Shown here: one piece after another, positions 8,696 through 15,097 of the stretch
How positions within the stretch are numbered: position 1 is the first letter of the stretch
Layout: each line of letters starts with the position of its first letter
DNA from: CAZLCC01 sp964558365
GTDB taxonomy: Bacteria; Patescibacteriota; Saccharimonadia; Saccharimonadales; Saccharimonadaceae
Assembly (NCBI GenBank): GCA_964558365.1
Contig: CAZLCC010000004.1
Location: 1-23,219, forward strand
Direction of reading: 5' to 3'
DNA length: 23,219 nucleotides
Translations under genes and position numbers: made by a program
The notes under the pieces: model-generated
What the model was told of the DNA's origin: nothing
Database searches by the model: none
What the model saw: only the letters and a program-made list of their open reading frames with translations

Positions 8696-9806
8696 CTTGG
8701 TCGTTAACTACTTTTTTTATTTTATTTATAAATAAACTTTTATCAAAACGCCGCGCTTTGCGGCGTAATGTGCCGGCTAGAAATGTTGTTTGCTCAGCTT
8801 TTTTAATGGCTTCAACAACTGCGTCAACCGTCTGTTCTTTAAAAAGAATGCCACTTTCGCCATCTTGCACAATGTCTAGGGTGCCACTTTTTTTATAAGC
8901 AATAACTGGTGCGCCAGCAGCGAGCGCTTCAACTGCGACGATGCCGAAGTCTTCATCAGATGGAAATACAAAACCTTTTGCAGAATTTAATGCTTTTTCA
9001 ACCTCAGCATCAGACGCATTACCAAAGCGTTCAGAATAGAACTCAATTGTTGGCCCAGCTTTTTGTATTAATTTGCTGTGCAGCGGGCCATTGCCAAATA
9101 CCTTGAGCGGCACGCCAAGTTTTGTGCAGGCTGCAACGGCTAGGTCGAACCGTTTGTTTGGCAACTGCCGGCCGAGTGCTACGTAATGTTCATTTCGTTT
9201 TTGCTTGGGTGTGAAACGATTGATATCAACTGGAGGGTGAATAACCATAGATGGCTTGCCATAATATTTTTTTATGCGTCTTTGTGTTTCAGTTGAGTTA
9301 GCAATAAAAACATCAACATTCTGAGCAGCTTCGTAATCGAGCTTTCGTTGGTGTGGGACGAGTAATGGCATAAGCGGCCGAATGAGAAAATTTAACTTGC
9401 CATAGCCCGGGTCTTTTCTGTAAAGATTGTAATGACTCCAATAATAGCGTGGCGGCGTGTGGCAATAGTTGATGATAATTTGATCTGAACGAGCCTTGGT
9501 TATTTGATGCCCATGCAGATAGCTACTAGTTATAATGATGTCGAATTCAGAAAGATCAAGCCCTCGCATTGCTTTAATGGCTAGCGTCGGGAATAATTTG
9601 TAATACCTACGTAATTTTTTAGGAATCTTTTGCAAGCTGCTTGGTCTTACATCAATTTCGCGAAAAGCTGGAACCTTATCTTTGTTATAAATAGCAGTAT
9701 AAATAGGGGCTGATGGAAACGCTTCGTGCATGGCTAGTACTACATTTTCCGCTCCACCCATCATAGTTAAAAAATCACATACGATAGCAATTTTTGGTTG
9801 TTTCAT
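8682..9806 (-). CDS. Family 4 glycosyltransferase
   Basis: A 374-aa GT-B-fold retaining glycosyltransferase, likely adding a sugar to the lipid-linked oligosaccharide at the cytosolic face. Visible: the N-terminal acceptor-side segment CDFLTMMGGAENVVLAMHEA, INYCHTPPRYYW, the linker VIHPPVDINRF, and the donor-binding half with ALGRQLPNKRFDLAV and the E-x7-E signature in DEDFGIVAVEALAAGAPVIA, followed by SGTLDIV. The family includes WbaZ-like mannosyltransferases, which fits the manC gene nearby, but the donor is an inference. The start overlaps the stop of the upstream sugar transferase as ATGA. The gene ends inside the end of glmS on the other strand. Confidence 0.88.
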   Translation of the reverse strand: MKQPKIAIVCDFLTMMGGAENVVLAMHEAFPSAPIYTAIYNKDKVPAFREIDVRPSSLQKIPKKLRRYYKLFPTLAIKAMRGLDLSEFDIIITSSYLHGHQITKARSDQIIINYCHTPPRYYWSHYNLYRKDPGYGKLNFLIRPLMPLLVPHQRKLDYEAAQNVDVFIANSTETQRRIKKYYGKPSMVIHPPVDINRFTPKQKRNEHYVALGRQLPNKRFDLAVAACTKLGVPLKVFGNGPLHSKLIQKAGPTIEFYSERFGNASDAEVEKALNSAKGFVFPSDEDFGIVAVEALAAGAPVIAYKKSGTLDIVQDGESGILFKEQTVDAVVEAIKKAEQTTFLAGTLRRKARRFDKSLFINKIKKVVNDQAIQP

Positions 9807-11239
9807 TTTGCGCCTTTACGCTTTAAAACTACGCCAATTGTTTTAAAAAGAATTTTAATGTCGAGCCAAAAACTCCAGTTTTGCGCATAATACATTTCGA
9901 GCTCAATGCGTTTATCAAACGAAAGATCGTTACGTCCTGAAACTTGCCATAAACCAGTTACGCCAGACTTAACGCTATGAAGAAGTGCGCCACGATGTTT
10001 TATAAACTTCATTTCTTGTGGCAAAATTGGTCGCGGTCCAACAAGACTTAAATCACCTTTAAAAACATTGAAAAACTGTGGTAACTCATCAAGTGAAGTA
10101 TTTCTCAAGAACTTGCCAAACCAAGTAATGCGCGGGTCATTTTTTACTTTCCTGTTCACTTCATATTCTTTTGCTAAATCTTCTCTACCCATTGCTTGGA
10201 ATTCATCGGCTGCATCTTTTGCACCAAATTCTGGACGCATGCTACGAAATTTATAGAGCATAATCTCTTCTGAATATCGAGAAAGGCGTTTACTTTTATA
10301 AAAAATAGGACCAGGGTTGAAGACCTTTTGAAAAATCATAAGAAGTAGTAGTAGCGGAGAAAGTATAGCAATAAATAAAGTTGAAAGAAGGGCATCAAAA
10401 ATGCTTTTTGTAATTGCGCCCCAGCCAACAAGTGGTGTTTGAGAAACAGTAATCATTGGATAACCTAAAAAGACGTCCACAGTATTCTTGCCAGAATAAA
10501 ACTCTGCTTCGCCCGGAATAAAACAATATTCAATATGGTTACTTTGAGCAGCTGCAAGAATATTCTGATTACGCTCAGAGTTTTCAAAAAGATCAGTTTG
10601 AATAATGGTATCAATTTGAAGCATGCGAATTTCACTAAGAGATTTTTCAACGAGTGAATAATGATTAACATTAATATTTTTTGGAATAATTGTTTTTGGT
10701 CCAGCGGTAGCAATAATCTCATAGCCAGAATGCTTTGCGTTATGCAGCTGCATAATAATGTCGCAGGTTGTTTTTGAATTACCAATAACAAGCACTCTTC
10801 TGCCCCCCCGCCCGTGTCTCAGTAGCCAGCCATATATTGTGTGAATGAGTGTTCGTGAAAATACTAAAAAGACGAAAGAGAAAACAAATGCATAAACAGC
10901 AACAAGCCGAGCGGGGAAGATTGGCTCATCAATAACATAAGAATAGCCTAGGACAATAAGAATACCGATGACTGAACCAATAAATAGTTTGCCAATTTCG
11001 CTAACGCGTTTTGTGCGAACGGTGTTGCTGTAAAGCCCTAAACTAGCAAAAACAATAATCCATAAAGGAATGACTGTTAAAAAGGTTGTGACATATTCAA
11101 GCGCATATACTTCGTTTAGTAATGGTCGGTTATCAATTTGAACACGAATAACATAGGCGAGCATAAAGCCAAGCGTTAAAACAATAAAGTCAGCAACGAT
11201 AAGTAGGAAGCTATATTTTTTATTACTACGAGCAAGCAT
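9803..11239 (-). CDS. Polyprenyl-phosphate sugar-1-phosphate transferase (WbaP/WcaJ/EpsE-like initiating enzyme)
   Basis: This 478-aa inner-membrane protein should start glycan assembly by moving a sugar-1-phosphate from a nucleotide sugar to undecaprenyl phosphate. Four hydrophobic segments lie in residues 8-130, followed by a CoA-binding-like domain (RRVLVIGNSKTTCDI) and a membrane segment at about 272-298. The catalytic bacterial sugar transferase domain holds KRLSRYSEEIMLYKFRSMRP, NTSLDELPQFFNVFKGD, SLVGPRP and VTGLWQVSGRND. This architecture is typical of WcaJ/EpsE-like enzymes. First gene of a two-gene minus operon with the GT4. An AGAAAGAAAG stretch upstream could act as a weak ribosome site. 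A TAATAC (11271-11266) is a possible -10, with no good -35. Confidence 0.92.
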   Translation of the reverse strand: MLARSNKKYSFLLIVADFIVLTLGFMLAYVIRVQIDNRPLLNEVYALEYVTTFLTVIPLWIIVFASLGLYSNTVRTKRVSEIGKLFIGSVIGILIVLGYSYVIDEPIFPARLVAVYAFVFSFVFLVFSRTLIHTIYGWLLRHGRGGRRVLVIGNSKTTCDIIMQLHNAKHSGYEIIATAGPKTIIPKNINVNHYSLVEKSLSEIRMLQIDTIIQTDLFENSERNQNILAAAQSNHIEYCFIPGEAEFYSGKNTVDVFLGYPMITVSQTPLVGWGAITKSIFDALLSTLFIAILSPLLLLLMIFQKVFNPGPIFYKSKRLSRYSEEIMLYKFRSMRPEFGAKDAADEFQAMGREDLAKEYEVNRKVKNDPRITWFGKFLRNTSLDELPQFFNVFKGDLSLVGPRPILPQEMKFIKHRGALLHSVKSGVTGLWQVSGRNDLSFDKRIELEMYYAQNWSFWLDIKILFKTIGVVLKRKGAK

Positions 11240-11287
11240 AAGAACTTTCTTTCTAATCTGTTACAGTATTACATAGCATTGCTGCTA

Positions 11288-11315
11288 TTGTACCACTAAG
11301 AGTACACTCTATATA
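11288..11315 (+). promoter_or_regulatory. Promoter close to the start of the O-antigen ligase-like gene
   Basis: TTGTAC (11288-11293), a 16-nt spacer and TATATA (11310-11315) lie only 5 nt before the ATG at 11321. No Shine-Dalgarno is present. TACACT (11303-11308) is an alternative -10 that would leave a very short leader. Either choice implies leaderless or near-leaderless translation. Confidence 0.45.
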
Positions 11316-11320
11316 AGCTT

Positions 11321-12628
11321 ATGAAGAAAAATAATTGGCTTTTTAAATTCTATATGGGCACCTTGCTTTTTGTATTTGCTCTCATTATTTTTCATGCGCC
11401 GCTAAGTGTATATGGCGGAACGTTATTGCCGCAGTTTGATCTTCTAATAAAATCTTGGAAAGAAGTATTACTAATTATTGTGCTGCCAGTCGGCATATAT
11501 TTAGCTACACAAAATGGCATAGCCAAAAAAATGAAAAAAGACTATCTTTTCTTGGCAATCGTTCTTTATGCAGCGCTCCACTTGCTACTATTCAGCCTTT
11601 TTGACACATCTTTTAGCCAAGTTCTAGCAGGTTTAGCAATTGATCTTCGTTATATTCTTTTCTTCACGCTGTTGTATATTGCTATAAAAATAGCACCAGA
11701 ATATAGAAAAAAAGCTCTTTTGGTTGGAACTTTTAGCGCTGCTATTTCAATTCTCTTTTCGCTACTGCAGATCTTTATCTTGCCAGCAGATATTCTCTCC
11801 GCCATTGGCTATGGCAAAAATACAATTGAGCCATATTTAACAATTGATAAAAACCCAGATTTTATTCGTATTAACGGAACGATGCGTGGACCAAATCCGC
11901 TTGGTGCATTTGCGCTGACCATAATCAGCTTAAGTGCTGCGTGGTTAGCAGCGAAAAAACGAACAGTAAAAGACCGAGAGAAGATTATTCTAGTAGCGCT
12001 ATTTGGTTTTTTAAGCACAATTATTTTATGGGCGAGCTATTCTCGCAGCGCTCTTATTGCCACACTTTTCAGCCTGGCTATTATTTTCGTACTAACGTTT
12101 GGAAAAAAGATAAAAACACCAGTTTGGCTAGCGTTAATAGCCGTATGCGTCATTTTCTCAGGCTTATTATATTCTCAAAAAGATTCAGATTTTGTACAGC
12201 ATGTAGTTTTGCACAATAACCCAACTGGCGGTAGTACGCGCGATTCAAACGACGAGCATGTTTCATCATTAGAAACTGGCACGAATCGTTTACTATCTCA
12301 GCCACTTGGCGCAGGCATTGGTTCAACCGGCTCGGCATCGCTATTTGGCGGCGAACCTACAATTATTGAAAATCAATATCTTTTTGTAGCGCATGAAAGT
12401 GGTTGGCTTGGTTTGGTGCTATTTCTCTTTATTTTTCTTACTATTTTGTGGAGGCTATTTAAAAAAAAGGCAGATTGGCTTGCGCTTGGTTTGTTCGCAA
12501 GCGGCATTGGCTTGGCGTTAATTGGCTTTTTACTTCCGGTTTGGGTAGACGATACGGTAGGCATTATATGGTGGGGCTTGGCAGGAATTGCTCTAGCTTC
12601 AGGAGGTGTGCATGCAAAGCGAAGATAG
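11321..12628 (+). CDS. O-antigen ligase/polymerase-like polytopic membrane protein
   Basis: A 435-aa protein with about ten hydrophobic segments over its length. The Wzy_C/WaaL-type region includes INGTMRGPNPLGAFALT near residue 190, ILWASYSRSALIATLFSL near 235-255 (the SRSA segment is common in this family), a long non-membrane loop at about 290-350 holding GTNRLLSQPLGAGIGSTG, and HESGWLGLVLFLF. The family transfers or polymerises lipid-linked glycans outside the membrane. Polymerase and ligase cannot be separated by sequence here. The protein completes the polysaccharide locus: the initiating transferase lies just upstream on the other strand and the GTs nearby. The 3' end overlaps the next gene by 17 nt and carries its ribosome site. 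Confidence 0.82.
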   Translation: MKKNNWLFKFYMGTLLFVFALIIFHAPLSVYGGTLLPQFDLLIKSWKEVLLIIVLPVGIYLATQNGIAKKMKKDYLFLAIVLYAALHLLLFSLFDTSFSQVLAGLAIDLRYILFFTLLYIAIKIAPEYRKKALLVGTFSAAISILFSLLQIFILPADILSAIGYGKNTIEPYLTIDKNPDFIRINGTMRGPNPLGAFALTIISLSAAWLAAKKRTVKDREKIILVALFGFLSTIILWASYSRSALIATLFSLAIIFVLTFGKKIKTPVWLALIAVCVIFSGLLYSQKDSDFVQHVVLHNNPTGGSTRDSNDEHVSSLETGTNRLLSQPLGAGIGSTGSASLFGGEPTIIENQYLFVAHESGWLGLVLFLFIFLTILWRLFKKKADWLALGLFASGIGLALIGFLLPVWVDDTVGIIWWGLAGIALASGGVHAKRR

Positions 12629-13067
12629 ACCAAGCAAAAAACAACGAGAGCTTCTTAGCTTTATAGATGGTTTTATAAAAGGCCATGGCTACGGGCCAAG
12701 CTATCGCGAAGTAATGCGGGCGCTCGATTATAAATCAGTTTCAACAGTCGCAACGCACATAGACGGCTTAATTAAAAAAGGTCACCTTATTAAAAAAGAT
12801 AATTCTGCGCGCTCGCTCGAAGTTGTCTCAAGCGAGGAAGCTTATAAGCTAAAAACACATGCTTCAAAAACAGATGAAAAGTGGCTCGTCGACCAAATCT
12901 CTAAAAAGTTTAACGAAGCCGAAAAAAATAGCATAAATCAAAAAGAAATCGATAATCTCTATGTTCTAGTAGGCGCTCTGCACGTTCTTGGGTTTAAAGA
13001 AGCGGCTAATTCTTTTAAGCCAAAACTCAAAACACTAAAAGAACAGATTGACGAAGAGGGTAAGTAA
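12612..13067 (+). CDS. LexA-type winged-helix protein lacking the S24 protease domain
   Basis: A 151-aa protein whose first 70 residues match the LexA DNA-binding domain: SKKQRELLSFIDGFIKGHGY, GPSYREVMRALDYKSVSTVA (recognition helix region), THIDGLIKKGHLIKK, then a basic wing with SARSLEV. LexA normally continues into a self-cleaving peptidase with Ala-Gly and Ser/Lys residues; none is visible. The rest is a charged, helical tail. It may be a stable regulator or an antagonist of true LexA sites, but this is inference. The ATG at 12612 is preferred over the GTG at 12606 because a perfect AGGAGG (12601-12606) stands 5 nt before the ATG and the GTG overlaps it. It starts inside the previous gene, so it is coupled to it. 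Confidence 0.78.
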   Translation: MQSEDRPSKKQRELLSFIDGFIKGHGYGPSYREVMRALDYKSVSTVATHIDGLIKKGHLIKKDNSARSLEVVSSEEAYKLKTHASKTDEKWLVDQISKKFNEAEKNSINQKEIDNLYVLVGALHVLGFKEAANSFKPKLKTLKEQIDEEGK

Positions 13068-13076
13068 CTTTATAAT
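13048..13076 (+). promoter_or_regulatory. tRNA-Asn promoter
   Basis: TTGACG (13048-13053), exactly 17 nt, then TATAAT (13071-13076): a near-consensus sigma-70-type promoter. The -35 is inside the last codons of the LexA-like gene. Predicted start is near 13083, about 9 nt before the mature tRNA 5' end. Confidence 0.75.
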
Positions 13077-13091
13077 AATTTGAGCGGATAT

Positions 13092-13166
13092 TCCGGCGTA
13101 GCTCAGCGGTAGAGCATTCGGCTGTTAACCGAAGGGTCACTGGTTCGAATCCAGTCGCCGGAGCCA
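13092..13166 (+). tRNA. tRNA-Asn(GTT) with encoded CCA
   Basis: Full cloverleaf: acceptor TCCGGCG (13092-13098) pairs perfectly with CGCCGGA (13156-13162). The D arm is GCTCAGCGGTAGAGC. The anticodon stem TTCGG/CCGAA holds loop CTGTTAA with anticodon GTT (Asn). The T arm is ACTGG-TTCGAAT-CCAGT. The discriminator is G13163 and CCA (13164-13166) is encoded. The 3' end (13149-13170) recurs at 23070-23091, marking it as a likely integration site. Confidence 0.97.
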
Positions 13167-13170
13167 AAAT
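13149..13170 (+). repeat. Putative attL: tRNA-Asn 3'-end copy of a 22-nt direct repeat
   Basis: This stretch covers the 3' T-arm, acceptor strand and CCA of the tRNA plus AAAT. It matches 23070-23091 at 21 of 22 positions (T13155 against C23076), with an identical core CGCCGGAGCCAAAAT. tRNA 3' ends are standard attachment sites for tyrosine integrases, and base composition shifts right after it. Confidence 0.55.
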
Positions 13171-13175
13171 AAAAC

Positions 13176-13200
13176 GAGCACCCACCTGGGTGGTCTTTTT
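13176..13200 (+). terminator. Intrinsic terminator of tRNA-Asn
   Basis: Stem GAGCACCC (13176-13183) with GGGTGGTC (13188-13195), one G-G mismatch, loop ACCT, followed by five T residues. Confidence 0.7.
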
Positions 13201-13219
13201 AATTTGTTGATATTAAGAT

Positions 13220-13794
13220 TTGAGGCCTTTCTCGCAGCTTATCATCCATCCTGCTGCGGAAGTCGCGGTGCCTGCAGCGTATCCACTTCCAGACGGTACC
13301 TACTATGTAATGAGTAGCTTGATTGATTTCCCTGACGGTCGTATTGGAAAAGTTTCTGGCTACACCCAAACAGGGCCAGCGATGCATGAATCGACGCTTC
13401 GCACTTACACTCTTACGGGTACGGGAAAGAATGTCACCATGGCATTTTCTGAAGATATACTCATGCAAGATGACAGCACAATCTACAATGACTCGTACGG
13501 TTGGGCGCGAGACGAGCACGGTATCGCAACCGATGGAGCCTATTTGTACCGAATTCAGTGGAACTCGATTACTCCAAATACAAAGGTCTGGGCACTGCAA
13601 AGTGGTGCGCCGAGCCAAGTGACCTATGAAGGAAGCTACACGCAACCTTTTTCAAACATGCATTATCTTTCTCACAATCACAAACGGCGAACGCACCTTG
13701 GGTGTTAGGACGACCTGAGTTTATTGTGGCTATAGCGAGTGCGATCGCCTTAGGCGTGGTTGGATTCGTTGTTCGCAAGCGACTCACTCGATAG
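13220..13794 (+). pseudogene. Decayed secreted/surface protein gene, truncated at both structural levels
   Basis: An open frame with no convincing start (only a TTG near 13220 and no ribosome site) encodes about 160 residues rich in Tyr, Gly, Thr and Asp, including PLPDGTYYVMSSLIDFPDGR, HGIATDGAYLYRIQW and VWALQSGAPSQVTYEGSY. These look like beta-propeller or other repeat-sheet segments of an extracellular protein. That frame stops at 13708. A second frame, entered near 13670, reads NAPWVLGRPEFIVAIASAIA and ends GFVVRKRLTR before TAG (13792-13794): a membrane anchor with positive tail, as expected at the C-terminus of a cell-surface protein. A start-less body and an out-of-frame anchor indicate a 5' truncation and an internal deletion or frameshift. 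It lies just past the tRNA terminator, a common place for integration scars. Confidence 0.55.
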
Positions 13795-13818
13795 TTGAAA
13801 TACTTGGAAAATAAATAG

Positions 13819-13862
13819 GCCCCTCGGGGCCCCTCCGGTTGAATGGAGGGGCCCCGAGGGGC
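13819..13862 (-). terminator. 18-bp perfect hairpin terminator of the HTH gene
   Basis: GCCCCTCGGGGCCCCTCC (13819-13836) pairs with 13845-13862 without mismatch, with an 8-nt loop. On the minus strand it is followed by CTATTTATTTTCC, a T-rich tail, so it should terminate the HTH gene. The plus side has no T tract. Confidence 0.7.
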
Positions 13863-13887
13863 GGTGCGGGTAGCCCTGGCGCTGGGC

Positions 13888-14133
13888 TCAGCGAGCGTGG
13901 GTGCCGGCAGGTCTGCCGCGGTTGGACAGGCCACCAGGCCAATTGATACGTCCGACGGGTTCGTCGAATGCGGCGGCAATCGCCGTGGCTGAAGTCGTGT
14001 TCAGCCGGGCCGTCTCTTCACCGCGCACCGCACGTCGTACGGTGGGTGTGGACAGGCCACTCTTCTCAGCGAGACCAGCTACGGTGAGGCCTTCTTGCCC
14101 CATCAGCTCGGTCAAGCTGTGCTTACGCGTCAT
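13888..14133 (-). CDS. Small XRE/Cro-type helix-turn-helix protein, actinobacterial-like
   Basis: An 81-aa protein with a helix-turn-helix at about residues 14-45 (LTVAGLAEKSGLSTPTVRRA, then a short loop and a third helix SATAIAAAFD). The tail INWPGGLSNRGRPAGTH resembles short HTH proteins I recall from Actinobacteria. It probably represses its own promoter. The ATG has an AGAGG ribosome site, and TTGCAA-16-TAAAAT lies upstream. The gene is strikingly GC-rich: hand counts of three 60-base rows over it gave 78%, 60% and 63%, far above its neighbours. That and the tail suggest recent transfer from a high-GC donor. The target operons are unknown. Confidence 0.72.
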   Translation of the reverse strand: MTRKHSLTELMGQEGLTVAGLAEKSGLSTPTVRRAVRGEETARLNTTSATAIAAAFDEPVGRINWPGGLSNRGRPAGTHAR

Positions 14134-14162
14134 TTGTTTCCTCTCGGTACGAGTGCCAGGGT

Positions 14163-14213
14163 TGACACTAGGTATATTTTAACATTTTTTGAGGGGATTG
14201 CAAATATGACACT
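14163..14213 (-). promoter_or_regulatory. HTH gene promoter flanked by two TGACACT boxes
   Basis: On the minus strand TTGCAA (14203-14198), a 16-nt spacer and TAAAAT (14181-14176) form the promoter; start is expected near 14169. The plus strand shows TGACACT at 14163-14169 (over the start point) and again at 14207-14213 (next to the -35), 44 bp apart or about four helical turns. The pair is a candidate operator for the HTH protein. The distal box also abuts TAGACA (14214-14219), a possible -35 for the plus-strand gene at 14299, paired with TATCTT (14238-14243). Confidence 0.45.
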
Positions 14214-14298
14214 TAGACATTCCACGCTATAAACTGCTATCTTAATTAAGGCTGCGAATCAATCCGTAACAGGTACCGCAGTGCTGGAAGCATCAGCC

Positions 14299-14610
14299 AT
14301 GGATATTGATATGAAAGTAGAGAACGGGCTCATGGGAACGGAAACTGTCACAAATCTCGATTCAACCACGCCACCTGCGGGCGATCAGCAAGCCGCAGCA
14401 GCACCAAAAGTAAACGTAGAAGTAAATGGCACCCCAATTGAAGTACCGCAAAACGGCACGGTTCAAAAAGAAGTGACCACTGAAGATGGCTCGGCTAGTA
14501 TCAATATCTCTTCGCAATCCAATACCTCTTCTGGTCACACTCGCACTCGCTCTTCAATCAAAGTAGATAGCGACTCTTCCGTAAAGATACGTACCGAAAC
14601 TCGAGAATAG
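14299..14610 (+). CDS. Small Ser/Thr-rich hypothetical protein
   Basis: A 103-aa protein of unknown function, low in complexity. It has an Ala-rich linker (PPAGDQQAAAAPKVN), a hydrophilic beta-like core (VNVEVNGTPIEVPQNGT, then TTEDGSASINISSQSN), and a charged tail ending IRTETRE. No signal peptide or membrane segment is visible. The ATG at 14299 is chosen because GGAAG (14286-14290) sits 8 nt upstream; a GTG in frame at 14281 is possible. The frame stays open back to 14233 without a better start, so a truncated longer protein cannot be excluded. It may be a solvent-exposed scaffold or a remnant of a surface protein. Confidence 0.45.
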   Translation: MDIDMKVENGLMGTETVTNLDSTTPPAGDQQAAAAPKVNVEVNGTPIEVPQNGTVQKEVTTEDGSASINISSQSNTSSGHTRTRSSIKVDSDSSVKIRTETRE

Positions 14611-14621
14611 TTGTCCGCTTT

Positions 14622-14630
14622 TGCTATCAT
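14622..14630 (+). promoter_or_regulatory. Extended -10 promoter giving a leaderless DUF1801 mRNA
   Basis: TGC followed by TATCAT (14625-14630) is an extended -10. AAGCGT then leads directly into the ATG at 14637, so +1 falls on the start codon. There is no Shine-Dalgarno and no clear -35. Confidence 0.5.
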
Positions 14631-14636
14631 AAGCGT

Positions 14637-15035
14637 ATGAACAAAGATATCGCCACGTATAACTCAGCTCAATCAGAAGCGTATCGGCCCATCTGTGAAC
14701 TTCTCGAAACAACACTCAATGAAAACCTCCAAGACGCCGAAAGTAAAGTTTGGCACGGCGCGCCGGTCTGGTTTCTCGAAGGCAATCCAATCGTCGGCTA
14801 CAGCATCAAGAAGGCTGGCGTGCAACTCATGTTTTGGAGTGGCTGGTCGTTTGACGAGCCTACTTTTGAACCGGTAGGTGACGTCGAAAAATTCAAAGCT
14901 GCAGGAGTTACTTACACTGTCGTAGGCCAAGTAAGCGTCGAACGTATACAGCAGTGGCTCCAAAAAGCTCGTGATATTCAATGGGATTACAAGAATATCG
15001 TGAGAAACAGGGGTGTGCTTCACAGGCTAAAATAA
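14637..15035 (+). CDS. DUF1801-family protein
   Basis: A 132-aa cytosolic protein matching the DUF1801 (YdhG-like) fold. Visible: ESKVWHGAPVWFLEGNPIVG near residues 36-55, VQLMFWSGWSFDEP near 60-75 and a C-terminal helix with WLQKARDIQWDYKNIVRNRG. The family has a YdhG/Fra-like alpha/beta fold with uncertain, possibly metal- or ligand-binding, function. Length is usual. It stands alone between the small Ser/Thr-rich gene and the penicillin-binding protein, each with its own promoter signal. Confidence 0.8.
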   Translation: MNKDIATYNSAQSEAYRPICELLETTLNENLQDAESKVWHGAPVWFLEGNPIVGYSIKKAGVQLMFWSGWSFDEPTFEPVGDVEKFKAAGVTYTVVGQVSVERIQQWLQKARDIQWDYKNIVRNRGVLHRLK

Positions 15036-15077
15036 AAACATAACCAAAATCGTTCAGCCGCTCCTCAGTAAATACCC

Positions 15078-15083
15078 TATAAT
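15078..15083 (+). promoter_or_regulatory. -10 box for the penicillin-binding protein gene
   Basis: A consensus TATAAT stands 14 nt before the ATG at 15098; the leader would be about 8 nt and starts near the GGA of TAGGATTATT. No strong -35 is visible. Confidence 0.45.
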
Positions 15084-15097
15084 AGAGTAGGATTATT

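Noticed and set aside
8745..8765. CGCCGC-GCTTT-GCGGCG hairpin inside the end of the GT4 gene, followed on minus by TTTT
   Set aside because: Too short a T tract and located within conserved coding sequence; likely codon-driven.
12606..12611. GTG start at 12606 for the LexA-like gene
   Set aside because: It overlaps the perfect AGGAGG that correctly spaces the ATG at 12612.
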